Notes: generated from the sequence alone by a model not told the origin. DNA of 64,000 bases from Tamlana carrageenivorans (GCF_002893765.1 NZ_CP025938.1:1922001-1986000); one strand, 5' to 3'; shown: positions 27,162 to 35,478, counted from the stretch's first letter. Numbers and translations: made by a program.

Positions 27162-27890
27162 GTCACAAAGTTGTGAAAATAATGTTTCTATCCTTTTCCT
27201 CTTTTTTCTAAATACATAAGGTTGTACTTTGTAATTTTTTTGATTGCTTCTCATAGGTGTATTTAGCGTTATATTACAGGTTTCAAACAAGTTAAGCTGT
27301 ATTTCTGTTGATAAATAGCCTTTATCACCAATTAATGTACAATCGCTTATTTGCATCTTAATATCTTTAAGATAATTAATATCGTGTACAGATGCTGGAC
27401 TCAAATCGATACTTTGAAAGACACCATTTACAGAACAAACAGCGTGCAGTTTATAACCGTAATAATTAGAACTTTGAGCTGCACAATAACCTTTATCTGG
27501 AAATGCATAAGTGTTTTCTTTACAAATCTTTGAACGAGAACTGCGTGATAATTTACAAACTTCTAAAGGCATACTATCTACTACAAAATAATCTTCAAAT
27601 TCATTAAAATGGGAAGCTAAGCTTAACCTGATACTATTGAGCTTATTAACTAGTTTTCGTCTTCTTCTATTGTAGACACTTCTCTCTATTTTTGATAATA
27701 GGGAATCTGGAAGTTTTCTAAAAAGGTCATTTTCACTATCTATTCCCATAAATTCGGCAGTAAGACTCAAACTGATAAGTTCTAAATCACTAAGCTTTGG
27801 TTGTCGTCTTTGATAACTTAAAAGTTGTTCTTTCGATATTTTTCTTAATACTTCCAATATTCTTTCGTAATTTGCACTCAAGTTGTTCAT
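27162..27890 (-). pseudogene. IS982-family transposase, C-terminally truncated
   Basis: The first 243 residues of an IS982 transposase, from ATG 27890 (MNNLSANYERILEVL). Features are the YNRRRRKL motif, DSMPLEVCKLSR with the first catalytic Asp, GYKLHAVCSVNG and IGDKGYLS with the second Asp, then RKRIETLFSQLCD with the Glu. The last 45 or so residues of the family are replaced by IS21 sequence in the same frame. No C-terminal remainder was found on the far side of the IS21 element, so this is more than a simple insertion. Confidence 0.85.
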
Positions 27891-27975
27891 TATTAATGAT
27901 TTGTAGTTAAATCAATTTACTGATTTTCAGTAAGATGAACAACTTTTTTCTTTTAAATCATAATGCACAACGGGT
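27162..27975 (-). mobile_element. IS982-family element, right part only
   Basis: The upstream end of the element reads TAATGCACAACGGGT at 27961-27975, the reverse of the typical IS982 terminal repeat ACCCGTTGTGCATTA. The other end is missing; the element breaks off at the IS21 junction near 27162. Confidence 0.75.
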
Positions 27976-28057
27976 TATAGAACTATTAAATTCAACTGAA
28001 AATACCTTACTTCCTTATGTTTATCCTAGTAAAATAGAAAAAGCCCTATATCTTTAA
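27976..28057 (+). pseudogene. Possible C-terminal remnant of a gene cut by IS982
   Basis: Directly beyond the IS982 end an open frame of 26 codons runs to a TAA at 28055 with coding-like composition (VIELLNSTENTLLPYVYPSK and then IEKALYL). It may be the tail of a gene interrupted by the element. No family recognised. Confidence 0.35.
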
Positions 28058-28075
28058 TGGAATCTTTCTTACTTG

Positions 28076-28145
28076 TTGTTAGGGGCACGGACTATAAGTC
28101 GGCGCTATCGTGAGTATAACGGTTCTCGACTTCGCTCGAACACCT
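28076..28145. repeat. REP-like palindrome followed by TTCTCGACTTCGCTCGA repeat
   Basis: GGGGCACGGACTATAAGTCG (about 28082-28101) contains a near palindrome CGGACT-ATA-AGTC(C)G; it is followed at 28121-28145 by GGTTCTCGACTTCGCTCGAA, a sequence that recurs at 28535-28554. Both types are scattered widely in flavobacterial genomes. Confidence 0.55.
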
Positions 28146-28219
28146 TGTGGTGCGGTTTGACGTATTTTGAGATTTATTTGATAGGCTTTAACGCATTTTT
28201 AACAGGAATAACAAGGGTG

Positions 28220-28235
28220 TATGATATTTGTCATA
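28220..28235. promoter_or_regulatory. CRP/FNR-like palindrome without a following gene
   Basis: TATGA-TATTTG-TCATA is a perfect 5-bp inverted repeat with a 6-bp spacer, the spacing of CRP/FNR family operators. No protein gene follows before the terminator at 28319. Confidence 0.4.
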
Positions 28236-28259
28236 AATCACATCCTGCCTTTTACGGAA

Positions 28260-28360
28260 CTTTGTCTTGTTAATGTAAAACAGTGGTTCGTTTTTCATAT
28301 AAAATGTTTGGTTAGTTTAAAACTGTTCAGTCTTTGCGAAGGTTGAACAGTTTTTTTTGC
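28260..28360 (+). ncRNA. Candidate small RNA between regulatory palindrome and terminator
   Basis: About 100 bases with no convincing open frame lie between a CRP/FNR-like site (28220-28235) and a strong terminator. Possible weak -7 boxes are GAACTTTG (28258-28265) and AATGTTTG (28303-28310). This is inferred only from the arrangement. Confidence 0.3.
28319..28359 (+). terminator. Strong rho-independent terminator without upstream CDS
   Basis: AACTGTTCA (28321-28329) pairs perfectly with TGAACAGTT (28344-28352), followed by a run of T. No protein gene precedes it on this strand. Confidence 0.75.
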
Positions 28361-28493
28361 TATTATTCAAAGGCAGGAAGGACTGAAGAATCTTTTTCAT
28401 TGTAAGTTGTTGTAACGTAGAGATTCGCAAAGAGGCGCAGAGTCACACGGAGTTTGCTTTATGCTGTTTTGATTGGCTTTAAATTTTATGGTC

Positions 28494-28554
28494 TTCGAGC
28501 GGCGTCGAGAAGGAGGTTCTATTTAAAGGTTAATGGTTCTCGACTTCGCTCGAA
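28494..28554. repeat. Inverted repeat TTCGAGCGxxGTCGAGAA
   Basis: Arms at 28494-28511 and 28537-28554 are reverse complements but for two bases, with a 25-base loop. The right arm is the same repeat as at 28121-28145. Confidence 0.65.
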
Positions 28555-28607
28555 CACCGTAGTGTTGAAAGTTTTGTTGATTTTCGAGATTGTAAATAAA
28601 AGGATTC

Positions 28608-28640
28608 AGACCCTTCAGGTTTCTGAAACCTGAAGGGTCT
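28608..28640. repeat. Perfect 15-bp palindrome, 3-base loop
   Basis: AGACCCTTCAGGTTT at 28608-28622 and its exact complement AAACCTGAAGGGTCT at 28626-28640 enclose CTG. It could form a very stable hairpin. It is not followed by T, so it does not look like a standard terminator. Confidence 0.9.
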
Positions 28641-28645
28641 TATAG

Positions 28646-28736
28646 AAAAACCAAAAACCAAAAACCAAAAACCAAAAACCAAAAACCAAAAACCAAAAAC
28701 CAAAAACCAAAAACCAAAAACCAAAAACCAAAAACC
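28646..28736. repeat. Tandem array, 13 copies of AAAAACC
   Basis: 91 bases are exactly 13 units of the heptamer AAAAACC (GGTTTTT on the other strand). It lies directly after the 15-bp palindrome. The number of copies is likely to vary by slippage. The opposite strand is rich in GG pairs. Confidence 0.95.
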
Positions 28737-28743
28737 AATCTCC

Positions 28744-28878
28744 GGGTTAGGGATAGCAGTGGAAATCCTTTTTTTGCTGATTAATGAAAGGGAAATGCAA
28801 ATAAAATTACGGATTTCAATAAACTGAAATTGATACCCTAAAGCCTTGAAAAAAAGATTGTAACGGATAGCCCGACCC
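28744..28878. repeat. Long imperfect inverted repeat element
   Basis: The left arm 28744-28776 (GGGTTAGGGATAGCAGTGGA and on) and the right arm 28849-28878 (AAAAAAAGATTGTAACGGAT and on) pair imperfectly, with about 70 bases between them. It resembles large intergenic hairpin elements seen in Bacteroidota. Confidence 0.55.
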
Positions 28879-29243
28879 TTGGGTAACCCCCAAAATAAAG
28901 CTTTGAAATAGAGGGAGATTAAAATTTTCAAAAAAAAACTTAAAAAAAGTTTGTAATTGCATTTTTTGTTTTTCATTTGCACTCTATTTAGCTGAACAAA
29001 TTGAACAATGTTTCTATGTTCGGGCTTTTGAAAATTAGGAAGTCGTATTCAAAAGCAGCTTACAGATTAAGCGACCGAATTTTAAAGCTAACTTCCGTAT
29101 CTCCCATATATGCGATTCAGCATGAATACGGCTTTGTGCCTACTACCGAAAAGGAAATTCAAATTTGATATTGTTTGTTTTTTATTAAATTAACGTGTAG
29201 TTAATCTACAGATTACATCTTTAACTTTTTAAAAATAAATAAA

Positions 29244-30641
29244 TTGAATACAAAATATATTGATTTAATAAATCAGACTTACGATTTTCCACAAGAAGAA
29301 TTTAAGGTTGATAAAGGACAGTTGCATTTTCATGATATCGATTTAATGGCCCTTACTAAAGCGTATGGTGCGCCATTAAAATTCACTTACTTACCACAAA
29401 TTTCTAATAATATAAACAAGGCGAAAAAGTGGTTTGCTGAAGCGATTGAAAAGCACAATTATAAAGGGAAATACAATTACTGCTATTGTACAAAAAGCTC
29501 ACATTTTAAACACGTTTTAGATACGGCTTTAAAAAATGATATTCATATTGAAACCTCTTCGGCTTTTGATATTGATATTGTTGAAAGCCTAAAGGCCGAA
29601 GGTAAAATTACCGACGACACCTTTGTTATTAGTAACGGTTTTAAAAGGGCTCAATATGTGACTAACATCGCGCGATTGATTAATAACGGCCATAAAAATG
29701 CGATTCCGATTATTGATAATTACGAGGAAATCGATTTACTTTCTCAAGAAATAAATGGGAAATTTAATGTTGGGATTCGCATCGCTTCAGAGGAGGAACC
29801 AAAATTTGAGTTCTATACCTCAAGGTTAGGGATTGGTTATAAGAATATTGTACCTTTCTATAAAAATCAGATCGCCAGCAATAAAAAGGTTGAACTTAAA
29901 ATGTTACACTTTTTTATTAATACCGGTATTCGCGATACGGCTTACTACTGGAACGAACTTTTAAAGTGTTTGAAGGTTTATACCAGCTTGAAAAAGATTT
30001 GTCCGTCGTTGGATAGCTTAAATATTGGAGGTGGTTTCCCTATAAAAAACTCGTTAGCTTTCGATTTTGATTACGAATATATGGTTGATGAAATTATCAA
30101 TCAGATTAAACTTACTTGTGAAGAAGAAGAGGTTGAGGTACCTAATATATTCACCGAATTTGGAAGTTTTACCGTTGGTGAAAGTGGCGGTGCTATTTAC
30201 GAAGTGTTGTACCAAAAACAACAAAACGATCGTGAAAAGTGGAATATGATTAACTCATCATTTATCACAACGTTGCCAGATACATGGGCTATAAATAAGC
30301 GTTTTATTATGCTAGCGGTAAACCGTTGGCAAGATACTTACGAGCGTGTGTTGTTAGGAGGTTTAACTTGTGATAGCGACGATTATTACAACAGTGAGCA
30401 GCATATGAACGCGATTTATATGCCAAAATATAACAAAGATAAACCGTTGTATATTGGGTTTTTTAATACCGGCGCTTACCAAGAAACCATTGGAGGTTTT
30501 GGAGGATTGCAGCATTGCTTGATACCATCGCCAAAACATGTTTTAATCGATAGAGATGCCGATGGAAACATCACAACAAAATTATTTAGTGAACAACAAA
30601 AAAGTGAAGACTTACTTAAAATTTTAGGTTATGAGCAATAA
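29244..30641 (+). CDS. speA: Arginine decarboxylase, alanine-racemase fold, TTG start
   Basis: 465 aa, a short PLP-dependent decarboxylase of the fold-III ornithine/arginine type. The PLP lysine is in YCYCTKSSHF, a glycine-rich phosphate loop is LNIGGGFPIKN, and the C-terminal catalytic Cys is in LLGGLTCDSDDYY. It makes agmatine from arginine; the next gene, agmatinase, supports arginine over ornithine. The start is TTG 29244, the only start codon at the right place; there is no in-frame ATG upstream. It overlaps speB by 11 bases. Confidence 0.9.
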   Translation: MNTKYIDLINQTYDFPQEEFKVDKGQLHFHDIDLMALTKAYGAPLKFTYLPQISNNINKAKKWFAEAIEKHNYKGKYNYCYCTKSSHFKHVLDTALKNDIHIETSSAFDIDIVESLKAEGKITDDTFVISNGFKRAQYVTNIARLINNGHKNAIPIIDNYEEIDLLSQEINGKFNVGIRIASEEEPKFEFYTSRLGIGYKNIVPFYKNQIASNKKVELKMLHFFINTGIRDTAYYWNELLKCLKVYTSLKKICPSLDSLNIGGGFPIKNSLAFDFDYEYMVDEIINQIKLTCEEEEVEVPNIFTEFGSFTVGESGGAIYEVLYQKQQNDREKWNMINSSFITTLPDTWAINKRFIMLAVNRWQDTYERVLLGGLTCDSDDYYNSEQHMNAIYMPKYNKDKPLYIGFFNTGAYQETIGGFGGLQHCLIPSPKHVLIDRDADGNITTKLFSEQQKSEDLLKILGYEQ

Positions 30642-31569
30642 AACCTACGCTGGAATTCCAGAAGAATTTGGGAAATTAGAAAATGCAAAAATCGTTTTAA
30701 TTCCTGTGCCTTACGACGGTACCAGTACTTGGCAAAAAGGGGCTGATAAAGGGCCAAAAGCTTTTTTAGATGCTTCTGAAAACATGGAGCTTTACGATAT
30801 CGAAACAGGAACAGAAGTATACCAACAAGGTGTGTTTTTGGCCGATCCTGTTACCGAAAACGAGTCGCCAGAAGCCATGGTAGATGCTGTGCATAAAGCC
30901 ACTAAAAAATATATTAAAAAGAATAAATTCGTTACCATTTTTGGTGGTGAACACTCGATTTCTATAGGAACTATACGTGCTTTTAACGACATGTACCCAA
31001 GTTTAACGGTGCTGCATATTGATGCGCATGCCGATTTGCGTAAGGAATATGAAGGAACAACTTGTAACCATGCTTGTGCGGTGTACGAAGCCAGTCAAAC
31101 AACCAACTTAATTCAGGTGGGCATTCGTTCAATGGATATCATGGAGAAAACCGTGATGGACGAAGAGAAAACCTATTTCGCTCATGAAATGGCCATAGAT
31201 GATACTTGGATGGATTCGGCAATCGATCAAATGACCGATAATGTGTTTATTACTTTCGATTTAGATGCTTTCGACCCATCGATCATGCCAAGCACAGGAA
31301 CTCCAGAGCCAGGCGGATTATTATGGTACGAAGCTTTAGATTTCTTAAAACAGGTTTTCGCCGAAAAGAATGTGGTAGGTTTCGATATTGTGGAACTATG
31401 CCCAAACAAAAAAGAAAAATCATCAGATTTCTTAGCTGCAAAATTGTATTATAAAATGCTAAGCTATAAATTTATGGACGAAGGTGTTGATGATGAGTAT
31501 GATAATGCCTTCGATAATTCAAAACAAAAAAATAACGTTTCAAAATTCAGCGATAACGATGAGTACTAA
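30631..31569 (+). CDS. speB: Agmatinase
   Basis: 312 aa. The ureohydrolase metal motifs are all present: GGEHSIS, DAHADLR and FDLDAFDPS, which bind two manganese ions. It hydrolyses agmatine to putrescine and urea. The C-terminal 30 residues are an acidic, low-complexity tail (VDDEYDNAFDNS). It overlaps both neighbours by 11 bases, giving a tightly coupled polyamine operon. Confidence 0.93.
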   Translation: MSNKTYAGIPEEFGKLENAKIVLIPVPYDGTSTWQKGADKGPKAFLDASENMELYDIETGTEVYQQGVFLADPVTENESPEAMVDAVHKATKKYIKKNKFVTIFGGEHSISIGTIRAFNDMYPSLTVLHIDAHADLRKEYEGTTCNHACAVYEASQTTNLIQVGIRSMDIMEKTVMDEEKTYFAHEMAIDDTWMDSAIDQMTDNVFITFDLDAFDPSIMPSTGTPEPGGLLWYEALDFLKQVFAEKNVVGFDIVELCPNKKEKSSDFLAAKLYYKMLSYKFMDEGVDDEYDNAFDNSKQKNNVSKFSDNDEY

Positions 31570-32533
31570 AGGACCAATTTCACAATTTATAGAAAAACAT
31601 TATTTACACTTTAATGCAGCTGCTTTAGTTGACGCTGCTAAGGGCTACGAGGCACAATTAGAGTCTGGAGCTAAAATGTTAGTGTCTTTAGCTGGTGCTA
31701 TGAGTACTGCTGAGTTAGGTAAAAGTTTTGCCGAAATGATTCGTCAGGATAAAGTGCAAATTATTTCTTGTACTGGTGCCAATCTTGAGGAAGATATCAT
31801 GAATTTGGTAGCGCACTCACACTATAAGCGTGTGCCTAACTACCGCGATTTAACGCCACAGGAGGAGTGGGATTTATTGGAAAAAGGCCTAAACCGTGTG
31901 ACTGATACTTGTATTCCAGAAGAGGAAGCGTTTCGTCGTTTACAAGCGCATATCGTTGATATTTGGAAAGAAGCTGAAGCTAAAGGCGAACGCTATTTAC
32001 CACATGAATACATGTATAAAATGCTATTGTCTGGCGTTTTAGAACAGTATTACGAGATTGATTTAAAAGATTCTTGGATGTACGCTGCCGCGGAAAAAAA
32101 CCTACCTATCGTTTGTCCGGGTTGGGAAGATAGTACTATGGGGAATATTTTTGCGAGCTATGTGTTAAAAGGCGAGCTTAAAGCAAGCACCATGAAATCG
32201 GGTATTGAATATATGACCTTTTTAGCCGATTGGTACACTGATAATTCTGAAAATGGTATTGGTTTCTTCCAAATTGGAGGAGGTATTGCTGGTGATTTTC
32301 CTATTTGTGTCGTACCTATGTTATACCAAGATATGGAACGTACCGATACACCTTTCTGGAGCTATTTTTGCCAAATTAGTGATTCTACTACAAGTTACGG
32401 GTCGTATTCTGGAGCCGTGCCTAACGAAAAAATCACTTGGGGGAAATTGGATATCGATACGCCAAAATTCATTATCGAGAGTGATGCTACCATCGTAGCG
32501 CCACTTATTTTCGCTTATTTATTAGGGCAGTAA
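31559..32533 (+). CDS. Deoxyhypusine-synthase-like protein lacking the catalytic Lys
   Basis: 324 aa from ATG 31559 (MSTKGPISQF); the frame extends to 31484 within speB. Relationship to deoxyhypusine synthase is clear: ISCTGANLEEDIMNLVAH, NLPIVCPGWEDSTMGNIFAS, GGGIAGDF and ITWGKLDIDTPKFIIESDAT. In human DHS the segment GGGVVKHH carries the essential lysine; here the aligned residue is Gly. Bacteria have no eIF5A, and the operon makes putrescine, so it probably uses putrescine to build another polyamine. sym-Homospermidine, the typical flavobacterial polyamine, is the best guess. Confidence 0.85.
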   Translation: MSTKGPISQFIEKHYLHFNAAALVDAAKGYEAQLESGAKMLVSLAGAMSTAELGKSFAEMIRQDKVQIISCTGANLEEDIMNLVAHSHYKRVPNYRDLTPQEEWDLLEKGLNRVTDTCIPEEEAFRRLQAHIVDIWKEAEAKGERYLPHEYMYKMLLSGVLEQYYEIDLKDSWMYAAAEKNLPIVCPGWEDSTMGNIFASYVLKGELKASTMKSGIEYMTFLADWYTDNSENGIGFFQIGGGIAGDFPICVVPMLYQDMERTDTPFWSYFCQISDSTTSYGSYSGAVPNEKITWGKLDIDTPKFIIESDATIVAPLIFAYLLGQ

Positions 32534-32536
32534 GAC

Positions 32537-34072
32537 ATGGATACGAACAGCATTGAAAATATAGAGCTTAAGTACCTTACGGTCGATGATTTTAAAGAAC
32601 TAAAAGCGGCGACTTTAGAGTCGTATGCTGGGGTACTTACCTCGTATTGGAAAAAGAAACATATTAAAGCTTTAACCACCATGTTCCCAGAGGGACAGGT
32701 GGTTATAAAAGTGGATGGCGATATAGCAGGTTGCGCCTTATCCCTTATCGTAGATTACGATTCTATTGAGGATGAGCACACCTATCAAGATATAATTAGT
32801 GGCGAATCGTTTAAAAATCACAATGCCGATGGCGATGTGCTTTATGGTATTGATGTGTTTATAAAACCACAATACCGCGGGTTGCGTCTAGGGCGTCGTC
32901 TTTACGATTACCGAAAGGAAGTTTGCGAGAATTTAAACTTAAAGAGTATTGTGTTTGGCGGGCGTATGCCTAATTACTATAAACATAAGGCGCTCACGCC
33001 AAAGCAATATATTGAGAAAGTAAAGCGCAAAGAAATTCATGATCCTGTTTTAAATTTTCAGATTTCTAACGATTTTCACCCCATTCGTGTTTTAAAAAAT
33101 TATTTAGAAGGTGATACGGCATCCAACGAGTATGCGGTTTTAATGGAGTGGGATAACATCTATTATGAAAAACCGAGCAAGAAGGCGAGTACCGTAAAAA
33201 CGGTGGTGCGTTTGGGTTTAATTCAGTGGCAAATGCGTCCGTATAAAGGCCTGGACGATTTAATGGAGCAGGCAGAATATTTCATCGATAGTGTTGCTGC
33301 ATATCGTGCCGATTTTGCAGTGTTTCCAGAGTTTTTCAATGCTCCTTTAATGGCGGAGTTCAACCACATGCATGAACCAGATGCTATTCGAGAGCTTGCA
33401 AAGTTCACTGAAACTATCGTTAATAAACTGAAACAGCTTTCTATTTCGTACAATATCAATATCATTTCTGGGTCTATGCCCGAAGTGGTTAATGATAAGC
33501 TATATAACGTAGGTTATTTATGTAGAAGAGATGGTAGTTTGGAGCGTTATGAGAAAATTCATGTGACGCCCGATGAAGCTAAAGTTTGGGGGATGCAATG
33601 CGGAAATAAATTGCAAACTTTTGAAACCGATTGTGGAAAAATTGGCATCCTAATTTGTTACGATTCGGAGTTTCCAGAGTTGTCGCGCTTATTGGCCGAT
33701 GAAGGTATGGATATTCTATTCATTCCTTTTTTAACCGATACCCAAAACGGTTATTCTCGTGTACGTTTATGTGCACAAGCGCGCGCTGTTGAGAACGAAT
33801 GTTATGTAGCCATTTCTGGGAGTGTTGGTAACTTGCCTAATGTGAATAATATGGACATTCAATATGCACAGTCGGCCGTATTTACACCTTGCGATTTTTC
33901 GTTTCCGAGTAACGGAATAAAGGCTGAAGCCACCACAAATACTGAAATGATTTTGGTTGCCGATGTCGACTTAAGTTTATTGAGAGAACTACATTCTTTT
34001 GGTGCTGTAAAAAATTTAAAAGATAGACGAAAAGATTTTTACGATGTTATTCGAATTAAAAGTCATAAATAG
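32537..34072 (+). CDS. GNAT acetyltransferase fused to nitrilase-type amidase
   Basis: 511 aa in two domains. Residues about 1-215 are a GNAT N-acetyltransferase with IDVFIKPQYRGLRLGRRLYD as acetyl-CoA site. Residues about 225-511 are a carbon-nitrogen hydrolase with the Glu-Lys-Cys triad: FPEFFNAP, YEKIHVTPDE and GILICYDSEFPELSR. It starts 3 bases after the DHS-like gene. In this operon it may modify or release acylated polyamines, but the substrate is unknown. Fusions of this type are widespread in Bacteroidota. Confidence 0.88.
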   Translation: MDTNSIENIELKYLTVDDFKELKAATLESYAGVLTSYWKKKHIKALTTMFPEGQVVIKVDGDIAGCALSLIVDYDSIEDEHTYQDIISGESFKNHNADGDVLYGIDVFIKPQYRGLRLGRRLYDYRKEVCENLNLKSIVFGGRMPNYYKHKALTPKQYIEKVKRKEIHDPVLNFQISNDFHPIRVLKNYLEGDTASNEYAVLMEWDNIYYEKPSKKASTVKTVVRLGLIQWQMRPYKGLDDLMEQAEYFIDSVAAYRADFAVFPEFFNAPLMAEFNHMHEPDAIRELAKFTETIVNKLKQLSISYNINIISGSMPEVVNDKLYNVGYLCRRDGSLERYEKIHVTPDEAKVWGMQCGNKLQTFETDCGKIGILICYDSEFPELSRLLADEGMDILFIPFLTDTQNGYSRVRLCAQARAVENECYVAISGSVGNLPNVNNMDIQYAQSAVFTPCDFSFPSNGIKAEATTNTEMILVADVDLSLLRELHSFGAVKNLKDRRKDFYDVIRIKSHK

Positions 34073-34114
34073 TATATTTAAACCTGTTTACAAACAACAT
34101 TTTACTTTATAAGA

Positions 34115-34435
34115 ATGAAAAATAGAAATGATAATTTAAAACGTGTCATTGTTGATTTTAAAAAGTTAACACCAGAGATACTATCCTTATTGGTAGAACG
34201 CTACCCTGATGGCTATGACGATGATCAGATTATATCTTTTAGAAATCAGCACAACGAAATTATCGAAGCTGTGGAAGTGACGACTCATGATACCAAATAC
34301 TTGGTGAAAGTAAGTACTAAACTTGCGATTACTATGGAGAATTATGATGAAGATGACTATGAAGATTTCGATAATAACGATCCTGAAGCCGTACAAGAGC
34401 CAGAAATCGAAGGTGATGACGACGAAAATGAATAA
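34115..34435 (+). CDS. Small acidic hypothetical protein
   Basis: 106 aa. The first 75 residues look folded (VIVDFKKLTPEILSLLVERYPDGY, TKYLVKVSTKLAI); the last 30 are almost only Asp/Glu/Asn (YDEDDYEDFDNNDPE). No family recognised. It has no signal peptide. It follows the polyamine operon by 42 bases and precedes another small gene, with which it may be transcribed. Confidence 0.7.
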   Translation: MKNRNDNLKRVIVDFKKLTPEILSLLVERYPDGYDDDQIISFRNQHNEIIEAVEVTTHDTKYLVKVSTKLAITMENYDEDDYEDFDNNDPEAVQEPEIEGDDDENE

Positions 34436-34456
34436 CAATTAACAACATTTAGTGCT

Positions 34457-34678
34457 ATGAGAATTGCCGCTTTTAAATCTTACAAAAACGGTTACTATAA
34501 TTTTTGGTTTGAAAATGGCGAGGAACTTGCTTTTGAAGATGTTCACCCTCGCGTTTTAAAACAATTCGACTTAAAAAACGATAAAAGTCTTATCGATAAA
34601 GACTTTAAAATCACTTTCGTTGAAGATGAAGATGGCGACGATATTTTTTATCGTATCGAAAGTTTAAAGCCGCTTTAA
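34457..34678 (+). CDS. Small hypothetical protein
   Basis: 73 aa, beta-rich with a compact pattern (YYNFWFENGEELAFEDVHPR, DFKITFVEDEDGDDIFYRIE). The opening resembles the DUF2442 group of small proteins, but I am not certain. It lies between the acidic protein gene and the RMD1 family gene with gaps of about 20 bases, so the three are likely one transcript. Confidence 0.65.
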   Translation: MRIAAFKSYKNGYYNFWFENGEELAFEDVHPRVLKQFDLKNDKSLIDKDFKITFVEDEDGDDIFYRIESLKPL

Positions 34679-34698
34679 AAGTCTTTAATTAATACAGC

Positions 34699-35478
34699 AT
34701 GTACTCTGTAGTTGCTTATCAAGTAGCTCGTGCTATCCATATAAAAAACTGTAAGCAGGAGTTGCCGTGGCAGCTCCTGTTTCAAGATAGCGATGAACTT
34801 TATTTTAAAAGTTCTAACCACAAATTCATCTATATTTTTCAATCTGGCATGGTAAGTTTTTTTAACCTTACCACCACTGAAATTGATGATGCCTTAAACA
34901 ATATCCGTAAATTTTGCGATCACTATTTTTCTGAAAAGCTTTCAGAATCTCTCAAAATACGCGTTGAACCTGATACTTTAAAAGTACAGTTCGATCATGT
35001 TATTTTACCAGAACTGGACGAGGAAATGATTCGCTTGGTGCTGCTTAATACGTCGCAGTCGGTGGCTTTAAGCCGTTATTCGGAAATAACGGAAGAACTC
35101 ATCATTGAAACCAATCAGCATACTTTATTTCTTGAAAAAAATGGAAAGCTAAATATTTCAGGAAATCAACTGAAGCGTTTTATTGGCAAGATCTTAAACA
35201 TCAAAAACAAAATCTCTGAGAATTTATACATTTTCGATGCGCCCGAAATTACTTGGGAAAATGCACAGCTTAACAAATTAGACTTAGGTCTAAAGCGCGT
35301 TTTCGACTTAAAGGACCGTTATCGTATCATACACGATCGTATTGAAATTATAAAAGAAAACTTAGAGCTGTTTAAAGACATCATGGATCACAACGAAAGC
35401 AGCCGTTTGGAATGGATTATCATCATTCTAATTGTTATTGAAGTGATTGATTTGTTTATTACAAAAATCCTCACCTAA
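34699..35478 (+). CDS. RMD1/DUF155 family protein
   Basis: 259 aa. It matches the RMD1 (sporulation protein, DUF155) pattern: an N-terminal beta domain with KFIYIFQSGMVSFFN, a helical region with LNIKNKISENLYIFDAPEITWE, and one C-terminal membrane helix (LEWIIIILIVIEVIDLFI) after a coiled coil. In yeast the family sits in the mitochondrial membrane and is linked to translation; its bacterial role is not known. It is probably anchored in the inner membrane facing the cytoplasm. Confidence 0.82.
   Translation: MYSVVAYQVARAIHIKNCKQELPWQLLFQDSDELYFKSSNHKFIYIFQSGMVSFFNLTTTEIDDALNNIRKFCDHYFSEKLSESLKIRVEPDTLKVQFDHVILPELDEEMIRLVLLNTSQSVALSRYSEITEELIIETNQHTLFLEKNGKLNISGNQLKRFIGKILNIKNKISENLYIFDAPEITWENAQLNKLDLGLKRVFDLKDRYRIIHDRIEIIKENLELFKDIMDHNESSRLEWIIIILIVIEVIDLFITKILT

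Larger units (their letters stand above)
28058..29243. other. Gene-poor repeat-rich intergenic region
   Basis: About 1.2 kb with no credible protein gene, described piece by piece in the repeat, terminator and RNA entries here. Longer open frames in it are made of repeat sequence (for example the minus frame 28530-28982, which translates the heptamer array). The stretch 28880-29243 has no feature I can name; the last 150 bases are AT-rich and probably hold the speA promoter. Confidence 0.6.

Noticed and set aside
28073..28273. 66-codon open frame after the IS nest
   Set aside because: It reads through the REP-like and TTCTCGACTTCGCTCGA repeats and has no ordered composition.
28646..28736. 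Possible CRISPR array
   Set aside because: The unit is only 7 bases without spacers and no cas gene is near; it is a simple tandem repeat.
28530..28982. Open frame of 150 codons on the minus strand
   Set aside because: Much of it is a translation of the AAAAACC array (repeated FWFLVFG) and of inverted repeats; no protein character.
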